Positions 30,471 to 42,730 of a stretch of DNA of 64,000 nucleotides are shown one piece after another. The stretch spans positions 30,628,001 through 30,692,000 of the forward strand of contig OX579637.1 in the NCBI GenBank assembly GCA_951230915.1, read 5' to 3'. This DNA is from Antitrichia curtipendula. Lineage: Eukaryota > Streptophyta > Bryopsida > Hypnales > Leucodontaceae. Below the pieces are notes generated by a model that ran no database searches, was not told the DNA's origin, and worked only from the letters and a program-made list of their open reading frames with translations. Within the stretch, counting starts at the first letter, position 1. Every line of letters starts with the position of its first letter. The position numbers and the translations under genes were made by a program.

Positions 30471-33400
30471 ATATTTTTTTTGATTCACGTGGAGACGTAT
30501 GAAAATTACGCACAAATGAAATATTCTCATGGATTTAAATATTTGAAGGTATTTGCAACTTCCACAAATTTGTTCAAGTGCCTTCCCGAATCAAATTTCA
30601 TGACATATGATGTAGGGAACAATTAAAGTACAGGCCCAAGTTTATTCCATATTTTTTTTGATTCACGTGGAGATGTATGAAAATTACGCACAAATGAAAT
30701 ATTCTCATGGATTAAAATATTTGAGGGTATTTGCAACTTCCACAAATTTGTTCAAGTGCCTTCCCAAATCAAATTTCATTACATATGATGTAGGGAACAA
30801 TTAAAGTACAGGCCCAAGTTTATTCCATATTTTTTTTATTTCACGTGGAGATGTATGAAGATTACGCACAAATGAATTATTCTCATGGATTTAAATCTTT
30901 GAGGGTATTTGCAACTTCTACAAATTTGTTCAAGTCCCTTCTGATATCAAATTCCATGACATTTGATGTAGGGAGCCATTAAAGTACAGGCCCAAGTTTA
31001 TTCCATATTTTTTTTGATTCACGTGGAGATGTATGAAAATTACGTACAAATGAAATATTCTCATGGATTTAAATACTTGGGCGTATTTGCAACTTCTACA
31101 AATTTGTTCAAGTGCCTTCCCAAATCAAAGTCCATGACATTTGATGTAGGGAGCCATTAAAGTACAGGCCCAAGTTTATTCCATATTTTTTTTGATTCAC
31201 GTGGAGATGCATGAAAATTACGCACAAATGAAATGTTCTCATACATTCAAATATTTGAAGGTATTTGCAACTTCCACAAATTTGTCCAAGTGATTTTGCA
31301 AATCAAATTCCATTAAAATTTGATGTAGGGAGCCATTAAAGTACAGGGCCAAGTTTATTCCATATTTTTTTTGATTCACGTGGAGATGCACTAAAATTAT
31401 GCACCAATGAAATATTCTCATGGATTTAAATATTTGAAGGTATTTGCAACTTCCACAAATTTGTTCAAGTGATTTTCCAAATCAAATTCCATGACATTTG
31501 ATGTAGGGAGCCATTAAAGTACAGGCCCAAGTTTATTCCATATTTTTTTTGATTCACGTGGAGACGTATGAAAATTACGCACAAATGAAATATTCTCATG
31601 GATTTAAATATTTGAAGGTGTTTGCAACTTCCACAAATTTGTTCAAGTGATTTTCCAAATCAAATTCCATGACATTTGATGTAGGGAGCCATTAAAGTAC
31701 AGGCCCAAGTTTATTCCATATTTTTTTTGATTCACGTGGAGATGCACGAAAATTATGCTCCAATGAAATATTCTCATACATTCAAATATTTGAAGGTATT
31801 TGCAACTTCCACAAATTTGTTAAAGTGATTTTCCAAATCAAATTCCATGACATTCGATGACGCATTTGATGTAGGGAGGCATTAAAGTACTGGTCCAAAT
31901 TTATTCCATATTTTCTTTGATTCACGTGGAGATGTATGAAAATTATGCACAAATGAAATATTCTCATGAATTAAAGTACTTGAGGGTATTTGCGACTTCT
32001 ACAAATTTGTTCAAGTGCCTTCCCAGATAAAATTCCATGACATTTGATCTCGCATTTGATGTAGGGAGCCATTAAAGTACAGGCCCAAGTTTATTCCATA
32101 TTTTTTTCGATTCACGTGGAGAGGCACGATAATTACGCACAATTGAATTATTCTCATGGATTTAAATACTTGAACATATTTGCAACTTCTACAAATTTGT
32201 CAAGTGCCTTCCCAAATCAAATTCCATGACATTTGATGTAGGGAGCCATTAAAGTACAGGCCCAAGTGTATTCCATATTTTTTTTGATTCACGCGGAGAT
32301 GCATGAAAATTACGCACAAATGAAATATTCTCATGGATTTAAATGTTTGAAGGTATTTTCAACTTCCTCAAATTTGTTCAAGTGATTTTCCAAATCAAAT
32401 TCCATGACATTTGTTCACACATTTGATGTAGGAGCCATTAAAGTACAGGCCTAAGTTTATTCCATATTTTTTTTGATTGACGTGGAGATGTATGAAAATT
32501 ACACACAAATGAAATATTCTCATACATTCAAATATTTGAAGGTATTTGCAACTTCTTCAAATTTGGTCAAGTGCCTTCCCAAATCAAATTTCATGACATT
32601 TGATGTAGAGAGCCATTAAACTACAGGCCCAAGTTTATGCCATATTTTTTTTGATTCACGTGGAGATGCATGAAAATTACGCACAAATGAAATATTCTCA
32701 TGGATTTAAATATTTGAAGGTATTTGCAACTTCGTCCAATTTTTTTCAAGTGATTTTCCAAATCAGATTCCATGCCATTTGATCACGCATTTGATGTAGG
32801 GAGCCATTAAAGTACAGGCCCAAGTTTATTCCATATTTTCTTTGATTCACGTGGAGATGTATGAAAATTACGCACAAATGAAATATTCTCATGGATTTAA
32901 ATATTTGAGGGTATTTGCAACTTCTACAAATTTGGTCAAGTGCCTTTCCAAATCAGATTTCATGACATTTGAAGTAGGGAGTCATTAAACTACAGGCGCA
33001 AGTTTATTCCATATTTTTTTTGATTCACGAGGAGATGCATGAAAATTACGCACAAATGAAATATTCTCATGGATTTAAATACTTGAAGGTATTTGCAACT
33101 TCGTCCAATTTGTTCAAGTGATTTTCCAAATCAGATTCCATGCCATTTGATCACGCATTTGATGTAGGGAGCGATTAAAGTACAGGCCCAAGTTTATTCC
33201 ATATTTTCTTTGATTCACGTGGAGATGCATGAAAATTACGCACAAATGAAATATTCTCATGGATTTAAATATTTGAAGGTATTTGCAACTTCGTCCAATT
33301 TGTTCAAGTGATTTTCCAAATCAGATTCCATGCCATCTGATCACGCATTTGATAAAGGGAGCCATTAAAGTACAGGCCCAAATTTATTCCATATTTTTTT

Positions 33401-33865
33401 TGATTCACGAGGAGATGCATGAAAATTACGCACAAATGAAATATTCTCATGGATTTCAATATTTGAAGGTATTTGCAACTTCCACAAATTTGTTCAAGTG
33501 GTTTTGCAAATCAAATTCCATTAAAATTTGATGTAGGGAGCCATTAAAGTACAGGCCCAAGTTTATTCCATATTTTTTTTGATTCACGAGGAGATGCATG
33601 AAAATTACGCACAAATGAAATATTCTCATGGATTTCAATATTTGAAGGTATTTGCAACTTCCACAAATTTGTTCAAGTGATTTTGCAAATCAAATTCCAT
33701 TAAAATTTGATGTAGGGAGCCATTAAAGTACAGGCCCAAGTTTATTCCATATTTTTTTTGATTCACGTGGAGATGCATGAAAATTATGCACAAATGAAAT
33801 ATTCTCATGGATTTAAATATTTGAAGGTATTTGCAACTTCCAGAAATTTGTTCAAGTGATTTTCC

Positions 33866-36392
33866 AAATCAAATTCCATGACATTTGATGTAGGGAGCCA
33901 TTAAAGTACAGGCCCAAGTTTATTCCATATTTTTTTTGATTCACGAGGAGATGCATGAAAATTACGCACAAATGAAATATTCTCATGGATTTCAATATTT
34001 GAAGGTATTTGCAACTTCCACAAATTTGTTCAAGTGATTTTGCAAATCAAATTCCATTAAAATTTGATGTAGGGAGCCATTAAAGTACAGGCCCAAGTTT
34101 ATTCCATATTTTTTTTGATTCACGTGGAGATGCATGAAAATTACGCACAAATGAAATATTCTCATGGATTTAAATATTTGAAGGTATTTGCAACTTCCAG
34201 AAATTTGTTCAAGTGATTTTCCAAATCAAATTCCATGACATTTGATGTAGGGAGCCATTAAAGTACAGGCCCAAGTTTATTCCATATTTTTTTTGATTCA
34301 CCTGGAGATGTATGAAAATCACGCACAAATGAAATATTCTCATGGATTTAAATACTTCGGCGTATTTGCAACTTCTACAAATTTGTTCAAGTGCCTTCCC
34401 AAATCAAATTCCATGACATTTGATATAGGGAGCCATTAAAGTACAGCCCAAGTTTATTCCTTTTTTTTTTTGATTCACGTGGAGATGCATGAAAATTACG
34501 CACAAATGAAATATTCTCATGGATTTAAATGTTTGAAGGTATTTGCAACTTCCACAAATTTGTTCAAGTGATTTTCGAAATCAAATTCCATTAAAATTTG
34601 ATGTAGGGAGCCATTAAAGTACAGGCCCAAGTTTATTCCATATTTTCTTTGATTCACGTGGAGATGCATGAAAATTACACACAAATGAAATATTCTCATG
34701 GATTTAAATATTTGAAGGTATTTTCAACTTCCACAAATTTGTTCAAGTGATTTTCCAAATCAAATTCCATGACATTTGATCATGCATTTGATGTAGGAGC
34801 TATTAAAGTACAGGCCCAAGTTTATTCCATATTTTTTTTGATTCACGTGGAGATGTATGAAAATTGCGCACAAATGAAATATTCTCATGGATTTAAATAT
34901 TTGAAGGTATTTGCAACTTCCAGAAATTTGTTCAAGTGATTATCCAAATCAAATTCCCTGACATTTGATGTAGGGAGCCATTAAACTACAAACCCAGTTT
35001 TATTCCATATTTTTTTTGATTCACGTGGAGATGCATGAAAATTACGCAGAAATGAAATATTCTCATGGATTTAAATACTTGAGGGTATTTGCAACTTCTA
35101 CAAATTTTTTTAAGTGCCTTCCCAAATCAAAGTCCATGACATTTGATGTAGCGAGCTATTAAACTACAGACCCGGTTTTATTCCATATTTTGTTTGATTC
35201 AGGTGGAGATGTATGAAAATTACGCAGAAATGAAATATTCTCATGGATTTAAATACTTGAGGGTATCTGCAACTTTTACAAATTTGTTCAAGTGATTTTC
35301 CAAATCAAATTCCATGACATTTGATGTAGGGAGCCATTAAACTACAGACCCGGCTTTATTCCATATTTTTTTTGATTCACGTGGAGATGTTTGAAAATTA
35401 CGCACAAATGAAATATTTTTATGGATTTAAATATTTGAGGGTATTTTCAACTTCTACAAATTTGTTCAAGTGCCTCCCAAATCAAATTTCATGACATTTG
35501 ATGTAGGGAGCCATTAAAGTACAGACCCGGTTTTATTCCATATTTTTTTTGATTCAGGTGGAGATGTATGAAAATTACGCAGAAATGAAATATTCTCATG
35601 GATTTAAATATTTGAAGGTATTTGCAACTTCCACAAATTTGTTCAAGTGATTTTCCAAATCAAATTCCATGAAATTTGATGTAGGGAGCCATTAAACTAC
35701 AGACCCGGTTTTATTCCATATTTTTTTTGATTCACGTGGAGATGTATGAAAATTACGCAGAAATGAAATATTCTCATGGATTTAAATATTTGAAGGTATT
35801 TGCAACTTCTACAATTTTGTTGAAGTGCCTTCCCAAATCAAATTCCATAACATTTGATGTAGGGAGCCATTAAAGTACAGGCGCAAGTTTATTCCATATT
35901 TTTTTTTATTCACGTGGAGATGTATGAAGATTACGCAGAAATGAAATATTCTCATGGATTAAAATATTTGAGGGTATTTGCAACTTCCACAATTTTGTTC
36001 ATGTGCCTCCCCAAATCAAATTCCATGACATTTGATGTAGGGATCCATTAAAGTACAGGCCCAAGTTTATTCCATATTCTTTTTGATTCACGTGGAGATG
36101 TATGAAAATTACGCACAAATGAATTATTCTCATGGATTTAAATCTTTGAGGGTATTTGCAACTTCCACAAATTTGTTCAAGTCCCTTCCGATATCAAATT
36201 CCATGACATTTGATGTAGGGAGCCATTAAAGTACAGGCCCAAGTTTATTCCATATTTTTTTTGATTCACGTGGAGATGGATGAAAATTAAGCCGAAGTTC
36301 AATATTCTCATAGATTTAAATACTTGAGGGTATTTGTAACATCCACAGTTTGGTTCAAGTGCCTCCTCAAATCAAATTCCATGACATTTGAT
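33866..36392 (+). repeat. Divergent edge of the satellite array
   Basis: The last monomers carry more private differences than the interior ones. Examples are AAGCCGAAGTTCAATATT, TTTGTAACATCCACAGTTTGG and CTCCTCAAATC in the final unit (36280-36392). The array ends within CATTTGATG at 36392. Increasing divergence towards an array boundary is the usual pattern when homogenisation acts mainly on interior monomers. Confidence 0.8.
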
Positions 36393-36421
36393 GGAAGCTA
36401 ATCATGTTAATATTAGCTTCC
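36393..36421. repeat. Perfect inverted repeat at the satellite boundary
   Basis: GGAAGCTAAT (36393-36402), a 9-base loop and ATTAGCTTCC (36412-36421) form a perfect 10-bp stem. It starts at the base after the last satellite match. It could be the tip of an inserted element or a hairpin-prone breakpoint. No target duplication can be assigned. Confidence 0.75.
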
Positions 36422-37854
36422 TCAAAGATCCAATCATAATCACTTTGGCTAGAATAATACCATAATTGACATAAGAGAATAAGAAGACACTTCATTTTCT
36501 TCTAAAAGTTTTATACAACTTCTTTCCATGTTTTTTCCACATGTATTATACTCAAGTAGTTTTAAAAGTAACAAAGAATTGCAAAAAATATTTATCTTGT
36601 ACTACTAACTATATTAACAATTCTATATACCCAAAACTTCAAAAATGTCGTATACCGTGACATTTTGGGTTTTAGTTTTGTATTTTTGTGATGATTGATT
36701 GATTGATTGTGGGATATCGTTCTTGGAATTTGTGAATTATTTAGTATGAGGTTTCTATTTTTTTTATAATTGACAATTGAATTGAATTTTACAGACTATA
36801 TGAAGAAGTAGTATTCATTTGGAACAAAATGACTATAGACCCTATTGTAAACGAGGGATGTATTTCCAATATTTTTTTCCAACCACTTAGCATGATTTGG
36901 ATGAGTGTAGAAACTAGTACTTATATTTTGAGGTGAAATAGTACGTCAGAGGGGTTCAAAAATTTTTGGACTCATTACTTGAGTGTAAGAGAATAGCATT
37001 GAAATTAAATGGTCATGGACTCTACTAAGTGTTCACTTGGAAGTATTTCGAACTTACATGCATTTTTTTCCCACACTTTTTGAATTTTTCTAATAAGTGG
37101 TTGATTGTATTCATTGTTCTTGGATTTTGTGAATTACTACGAGGTGTTAATTATTTGTATAATTTTTTAATCGATTTTTAAAGTGCAAACAAGTAGCATT
37201 GGAACGAAATGGCCATGGACTCTAAACGAGGGATATATTTCCAACTTGTGTGTATATTTTTCCGACCAGATCATAGAATATGCTACTTAAATGTATGTGA
37301 GGAAGTTGTTGCTCCTTGCCTAAAATCTGATATTTCTCCAAAAACATGATATTTTATGACTTTTGGCCTAACAAACAAAATGAAAGGCATGTATTGTAGT
37401 TTGAACTCCATATTGAACTTTGAAATATTTCCTAATATTGGATGTTTTATTGCGAGGTTTGAACTTAGTATGTACTTTCAAAGTGTATTTTTTCTAATTA
37501 TAGAATGGCACGCAAATTGAGTTTACACCATAATGTTTCTCATTTTAATATACACACATAGTGAAATTTTCAATATTTTTGAAATAACTTCCTACTGGTG
37601 TTTTTTTCTTGAACCTTTTCTTCAAAAATTCTCAAGAAAATCAATTTCCACATAAGAATCGAATTTTCTACCTAAAGTAAAGTAGACATGCAAATTGAGT
37701 GACAAACAATGAGGGTTGAAATTAGTGTTCTTGTCCATCATGTATAGGAGTTAATGATGTTGTTGACATTTAAAAAACGACGAAATTAATGATAGCAGTT
37801 GCTAAAGCCATCATCTGAAAAAGCGCAATGGCAATGAAGATTGCATATCGGTGT
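36422..37854. other. AT-rich non-coding flank with an old tandem repeat
   Basis: No gene is visible. Between about 36660 and 37275 related segments recur: GTTCTTGGAATTTGTGAATT at 36719 and again near 37117; ACGAGGGAT followed by TATTTCCAA near 36851 and 37227; and GGAAC-AAATGGCCATGGACTC-like pieces near 36821, 37003 and 37201. The spacing is about 185-200 and 385-400 bp, suggesting a degenerate tandem repeat unrelated to the satellite. At 37539-37563 the string TCTCATTTTAAT followed by ATACACACATAGTG resembles the 3' tip of the E1 elements and may be an old element end. The left limit of the left E1 copy is not resolved here. Confidence 0.5.
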
Positions 37855-37920
37855 TAAAAATGGAATTCTAGAAACATTCTCCAAATAAAAAAAAGACAGA
37901 ATCCAATATAATGTAGAGTT

Positions 37921-39498
37921 CTACTTATCTTTCGGCCCTACATAAGGCGGTGGGAGAATTGAGGCCACGTACCACCCTTGTCTTATTCTCCATGAACAGT
38001 AGAGGCATCTCAGGGAATTCCGATAAACAACCTTGCTTTCCGGGTTGACAGTTTCAAATTTGAATGCAAGCTTTGTACTTCCCGTCGTCTCCATTCCCAC
38101 CAGGAAGTGCTCGACTTCTATCGACGTTCGCTTCAGCGACTCCTCTTTTCATACTTTCGGAAATGCGTTTGGAACTCTGTGCAGGCAGTGCTCGTTCCGT
38201 TCTATCTTCACTTAGCATGTTTCGTTCACTTCTGACCTTGTTAAGAATTCATTAGAGGTCGTTGCAAATTGCGCAGTAGGGAACGTCGGCGACTTGTGCT
38301 TTGTAGTTCGTTGAGGCGCTTCGAGCTGTAGGTATGATATGCAGGAATCCTGTTGCCCATGGAAAACTCACATTCAGTTTCAGTGCAAGGTTTACGCAGA
38401 AGATGCAGAAGTCCTTTCAGCTATCATTCCCATTTGTGTTTTCGTCAGTATTGTTCAAAATTGATCAGATGTTGTGATGTTAATCAATGATGTGAATTGT
38501 ACGCGAGATTATTCAGACCCCTGTGACGCTTATGAATTCAGTAGTGCTGACCTGAATACCCGATTATATCGCCGTAATTTTCGGGATCAAGAGAAAACAC
38601 TTGCGTCCATGTAATTCCTTAATTAACGGAGAAAATCAAATCGATCGACAACGTAACACATCTGTATGTTACATAATTTAGGTCGACTCGACCTAACACA
38701 AGGATATGGTGCATGTGAATTTGTAACTAGACGATTAGGTTGACTCGACCTAAAGGCTTTAATTCAAGAGTACTATTGACACAAACACCATATGTCGTGT
38801 TATTGTGTTAATTGAACCCTACATTAGGTCGACCCGACCTAAATTAGGTTAACGATAATCTGCCAACATTTCCCTTGTGTCATTTGAATACTGTGAACTC
38901 TAAGGCATTGGTAATATGGAAATCGTAATCAATTATGTTAGAATAAGCAATTTTACAAGTTTAGGTCGACTCGACCTAAATGTCATAATGAAATAGTGAT
39001 TGGTAATATGGAAATAGTTTCTGTGTGAGAAACTGAATTTAGGTCGATTTGACCTAAAGTCTATAAGTGCTTTTACACTCTTTCGTTCATGTTGTTGGGG
39101 TTTATATAATTGGATGACGTAGGGGGTCAGTTTTATAAACAAAATTAACCAATACGACTTGTTCAGTAGCCTTGACATTTTGGTCGAGCCTGCCTGTAGT
39201 GGGTCAATGTACTTACTTCTATTGCTTTGGTATACTCAATCATGCCTGTCTGGACCGTACATCAGACGTCCTATGCTGTAGATAATCTGGCAGCCTTTCT
39301 ATTTAGTCGTAATATCAATATCATAATGTAGTGGAATTTCTGGATTTTGATTTTCTGATATCCTTTAGAATATGCACATTGGATGGCGTTGATGGTTAGG
39401 TCGATTCGACCTAAAATGTTGACATGTAGTACTTTGTACGCCGTCTGCACATTAAAAGCTTACAATTCTAACAATTTACCTTATTCTCACCTGTGCAG
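37921..39498 (+). promoter_or_regulatory. E1-left 5' leader with probable 5'UTR intron
   Basis: This stretch has no convincing coding frame but is conserved in the right copy. CTGTGCAG at 39491-39498 ends just before GTGAAATGAGC, and the right copy keeps an equivalent CAG, so a splice acceptor directly before the start codon is likely. A conserved candidate donor, TAGGTATGATATG near 38330, would make a 5'UTR intron of about 1.17 kb holding all six palindromes. A short ORF near 38033-38215 is partly kept in the right copy but starts at TTG and is probably untranslated leader. Confidence 0.45.
38678..39415. promoter_or_regulatory. Six E1 palindromes (TTTAGGTCGA-n-TCGACCTAAA)
   Basis: Near-perfect 21-bp palindromes, arms TTTAGGTCGA and TCGACCTAAA with one central base, lie near 38678, 38734, 38823, 38960, 39038 and 39395. 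Each arm contains a CpG. Multiple symmetric subterminal motifs resemble transposase-binding sites of CACTA-type elements (known for En/Spm TNPA). Binding by the E1 protein is inferred. The spacing is irregular, which argues against a simple tandem repeat. Confidence 0.8.
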
Positions 39499-39503
39499 GT
39501 GAA

Positions 39504-42323
39504 ATGAGCCTCTTAGACGACCCTCTGGAGAATATAGAATGGGGTGATGATGATACTAAAGACCATGTTGAAATGGATGTTGAAATTCCCGAGTGTGAAG
39601 GAATTCCAAGGCGGCTCTGGAATACGAGTGTTGTTACCCTCTATAATGAAGCTGGTGTTATTGTTGGTGAAGGTATATGCCACAGTGCAAACTCGGATCT
39701 TGTGCTTGGTGCCAATGGTCCTCTTGGAGATACTCATGTGGCGGTGCACATTTCGAAAACTCATTCTGAGGCGGACATCCCTCAAGAGCGAGTACGTGCA
39801 TTGGTAGCATGGCCAATTAAACTGGTCTACTATCGTGGGGCAAGCCTGCACGACCATGACGTGAGGGATAATTTCAATTGACTACAAGCTAGTCGTGAGA
39901 ACCCTCTGACTTCGAAGTCCAGTCGGCCGTATACAAGTAGTGTTCGAAATCCCCCTCGTGAGTCTTGCATCAAAATGAAGGACTTTCTCAGTTAAAGCTC
40001 CATCAACTTGGTGTCTAGCAAGACCTGTTGTAGTAAGAATTGCGTTCAGCTGTTCCCAAGAGAAAAAATTCGAGCTTTCCGTGAACGGATGTATCAAAAT
40101 TCTACGTTCAAGCACAGAGCCTTCATAAAGACTGAAGTTCATAGACAGATGCATCGTGATTCACAAGGAAGAAGGATGGTGACTATTGACGAAATTGTTG
40201 TGTATGTGCGAGCATGGATGCATATTGCCGGGGTTCCGGAATCTACATTCTATCGCTACCAAAAATATGCATTACAGGATGGTCGAGAAGCAAGAGAACA
40301 TGGCAATTTGGGACTTCTTAAGCCAAGACAACACACGGAACAAGCGGCTGTTACTTTGAAATGCATCTTGGAGAAAGAAGCAGATCACATGCCACATCGT
40401 ACCCGGACTCTGAAGTGTGGGCAAAAGGTGGTCTCCAAGATTTTGTCGGCTACGTTTCAATGGAAGGGTCAAATGGCAAAAATCAACGAGATCAATGCTG
40501 CTTTCAGATTGCAAGAGGTATCTACATCAAACTTGAGCAAGATCAGGTCCACTAGGTTTCCAGAGTACGATGTGAAGCAGCCCGGAGATAATTTTGCTCG
40601 ATGTGCTGTTTGTGACAAGTTGCGGGAGCTCATAAAGAGTGCTCTTGCAGGATCTCAAACTGCTATGTTATGGTCAAGGAGATTGGATAAACACCTCACC
40701 ATTGCTCGTGCTCACAGGGAAATCTATTATGCAAACCGATATTGGTCGCAAAGTTCTCCGCATGAATGTATTACAATCATGCACGACAAGATGGATCATG
40801 CAAAAACCGCTTCTCCTGTCTTTTCATACAAAAGCAAAGAGCTTGATGGCCTAATGAAGTTGCCTGTGTCCGTCACGGGCATGATTGCGCATGGGCATGC
40901 TGATGTCCGTTATGCACATTATGGTTTGGATCTGTTTAAACATGATTCAAATTACACCATTGGTTCAATGGCAAAGTTGTTGCGTGACCTTGAACTACCA
41001 CCAAAGTCTTCTTCAAGGGCGTTGTTTGTCAATGCAGCATCGACACCTCTGTTTGAAGCAATACTGAAGGGAAAAGAGATGTGTGAAGCAGCCCTTCCTC
41101 CGCCACCGATAAGCTTAGTTCCTGCGACACTGTTGCCACCCATTCTGAATGTGCAAATGGACAATGCCACCGGGGACAACAAAAACCGATATGTGTATTG
41201 TTTTTGGTCTCTACTTGTTGCAAACAAGATCTTTTGTGAAGTGCATGTGAACTTCATGATTGTTGGTCACACGCATGATGACATTGATGCGTTGTTTGGG
41301 AGATGGAGCATGCTCTTGAAGAAGGAGAGCTTCCCTACAATTCCTGCACTCATGAAGTCGTTCATGGATGTAGAATCCATACCCACTATCCTTCATCTAA
41401 TCGAAGAAGTGCCTGATTTCAAGGGGTTCATTGCAGGTTCATTTATTGACGGTGGTGATATTCTTGTTGGTCACACGAGGCCACAACAAGTGAAGTTTTA
41501 TCTAGATTCTAATGGAATTCCTGTGATGAAGTACAAATTGTTGTGCATTGATGTGGATTGGCAAGGGGAAAATGGTAGACCCATTAAGTTGTGGAAAGAA
41601 GATGCGGAAGGACAAAGTTTGTGGCCCCGTGGAGTACCATTACCAGTGGAATTGAAGGCCATGAAAGGTGTGGAGGACATAATGAAAGGTATATCTGGAT
41701 TTGAGAAGTATTGGGAGAATTTGTGCAACGCAGATGTTACTGGAGAATACCAAAGACGCTACGAACATTTGGTTCACTATTGGCGCGGTATAAGGGTAGC
41801 AATGCAAGAACCGATGTCGAGCACTACAGTTTTGCGAGATGGTTTTTGGCCAACAACACGTGTTCGAGCGACACGAGTGGATCAATTGGGGGATGACGGC
41901 GAGGACCGTGAAGAGTTTGCAGAGGATGACACCTACGTTGGGCCATTGTCTGGTCGCCCAGTACCATCTTTTAGAGTAGGACGCGATCTCTACAATGGGT
42001 ACTTTGTTGCAGTTCGACCCACGGACGGTGACAGTCGGCTAGTTTGGATTGCGAGGGCATTGTCTGATCCGAACTGTAACCCTGAAAAACCGAATTGCAT
42101 TCTCATTCAATATTTCCGTCCAACATCAAGAAATCGGGATGTTCAAGACAACTACACTGGATGGGACAGCGATAGAGGTTTGCATTGGAAGGTTGAAGAA
42201 ACAGAGCCACCAATTTGGGAGCATACAAACGCCATAATGAAAGCATGGAGTTCTTCCATAAGAACTGACACCGTCCATTGCATGATCAAGATCCCATCTG
42301 TTCAAATTGAAGTCATCAACTAG
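39504..42323 (+). pseudogene. E1-left transposase-like protein, two nonsense codons
   Basis: One reading frame of 940 codons runs from ATG 39504 to TAG 42321-42323, interrupted only by TGA (39879-39881) and TAA (39993-39995). The right copy has CGA and CAA at these places, so both stops are C-to-T changes. The open part from 40008 is 771 codons. Visible features are a Cys-rich CCSKNC near its start, a CxxC (CAVC) near 40600, IMHDKMDH (about 40779-40799), QMDNATGDNKNRY (41154-41192), VGHTHDDID (41262-41288), an acidic stretch near 41890-41935, and a C-terminal YFVAVRP...GWD region that looks BAH/SH3-like. The HTHxDID block marks the DUF7869-like family (recalled, not searched). Conserved Asp in three blocks suggests an RNase H/DDE nuclease fold, which is inference. 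The start is supported by an upstream splice acceptor. Confidence 0.85.
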
Positions 42324-42730
42324 AGTCTTGCATCATATAGTTGATATCCAAAGACATGTAGCATATGTGAAGCACGTTTTTTAATAATGTTGTAGCATAT
42401 TGTCAGTTTCCTACAACAAATGGTATTTAAATGTTAGAGTACATGAATTACGTTTTAGTTGATTGATTTTATATTATTTATTGTTTGTTTTTGCATATCT
42501 ATTTGTAGTAATATGTGCTTTATTTACTAAGAAGTTGTACTTACATATTGTATACATATATGAAAATAAAATAATATTATTTTGTTTTATCTATTATTCA
42601 ATCAATTTGTTTTTGTTTATATATTTTTGTGTTTATGTTTTTTGAAATTCTACTTCGATTTGAAACAAAAGAATAGTGGGTATACCCACTTTTTATATTT
42701 TGTTAACATGTTAAGCACTTTCACATTTTG
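42324..42730 (+). other. E1-left AT-rich 3' region
   Basis: No gene is visible. The stretch is very AT-rich and conserved with 59050-59455 on the other strand. It likely includes the 3'UTR and polyadenylation region of the E1 transcript. Short ORFs rich in Phe, Tyr and Ile here simply reflect composition. Confidence 0.6.

Larger units (their letters stand above)
1..36392 (+). repeat. 178-bp satellite DNA array with higher-order structure
   Basis: The whole interval is a head-to-tail tandem array in one orientation. Landmarks such as GAAATATTCTCATGG, TTTATTCCATATTTTTTTTG and CATTTGATGTAGGGAGCC recur about every 178 bp (for example AAATGAAATA at 3, 181, 359, 538 and 716). About 200 monomers fit. 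A variant class is about 190 bp long because CATTTGAT is duplicated around TCACG. Variant classes differ at a few sites: CACGTGG/CACCTGG/CACTTGG/CACGTAGAG, GTACAGGCCCAAG/ACTAGAGACCCGG, and CTTGGGCG/TTGAAGG. There is no inserted gene or transposon. The monomer length matches one nucleosome and is typical of plant centromeric satellites, so a centromeric or pericentromeric location is likely but inferred. Short ORFs on both strands simply mirror the repeat and are not genes. Confidence 0.98.

Noticed and set aside
372..34699. Dozens of 60-84 residue ORFs on both strands in the satellite
   Set aside because: They repeat the monomer translation, occur on both strands at once, and the 178-bp unit is not a multiple of three. 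They are shadows of the repeat.
1..36392. CRISPR-like array of repeats and spacers
   Set aside because: The entire unit is repeated with no unique spacers, and the unit is 178 bp. It is satellite DNA.
39513..39857. Reverse-strand ORF of 114 codons
   Set aside because: It overlaps the conserved E1 start on the other strand and is not kept in the right copy.
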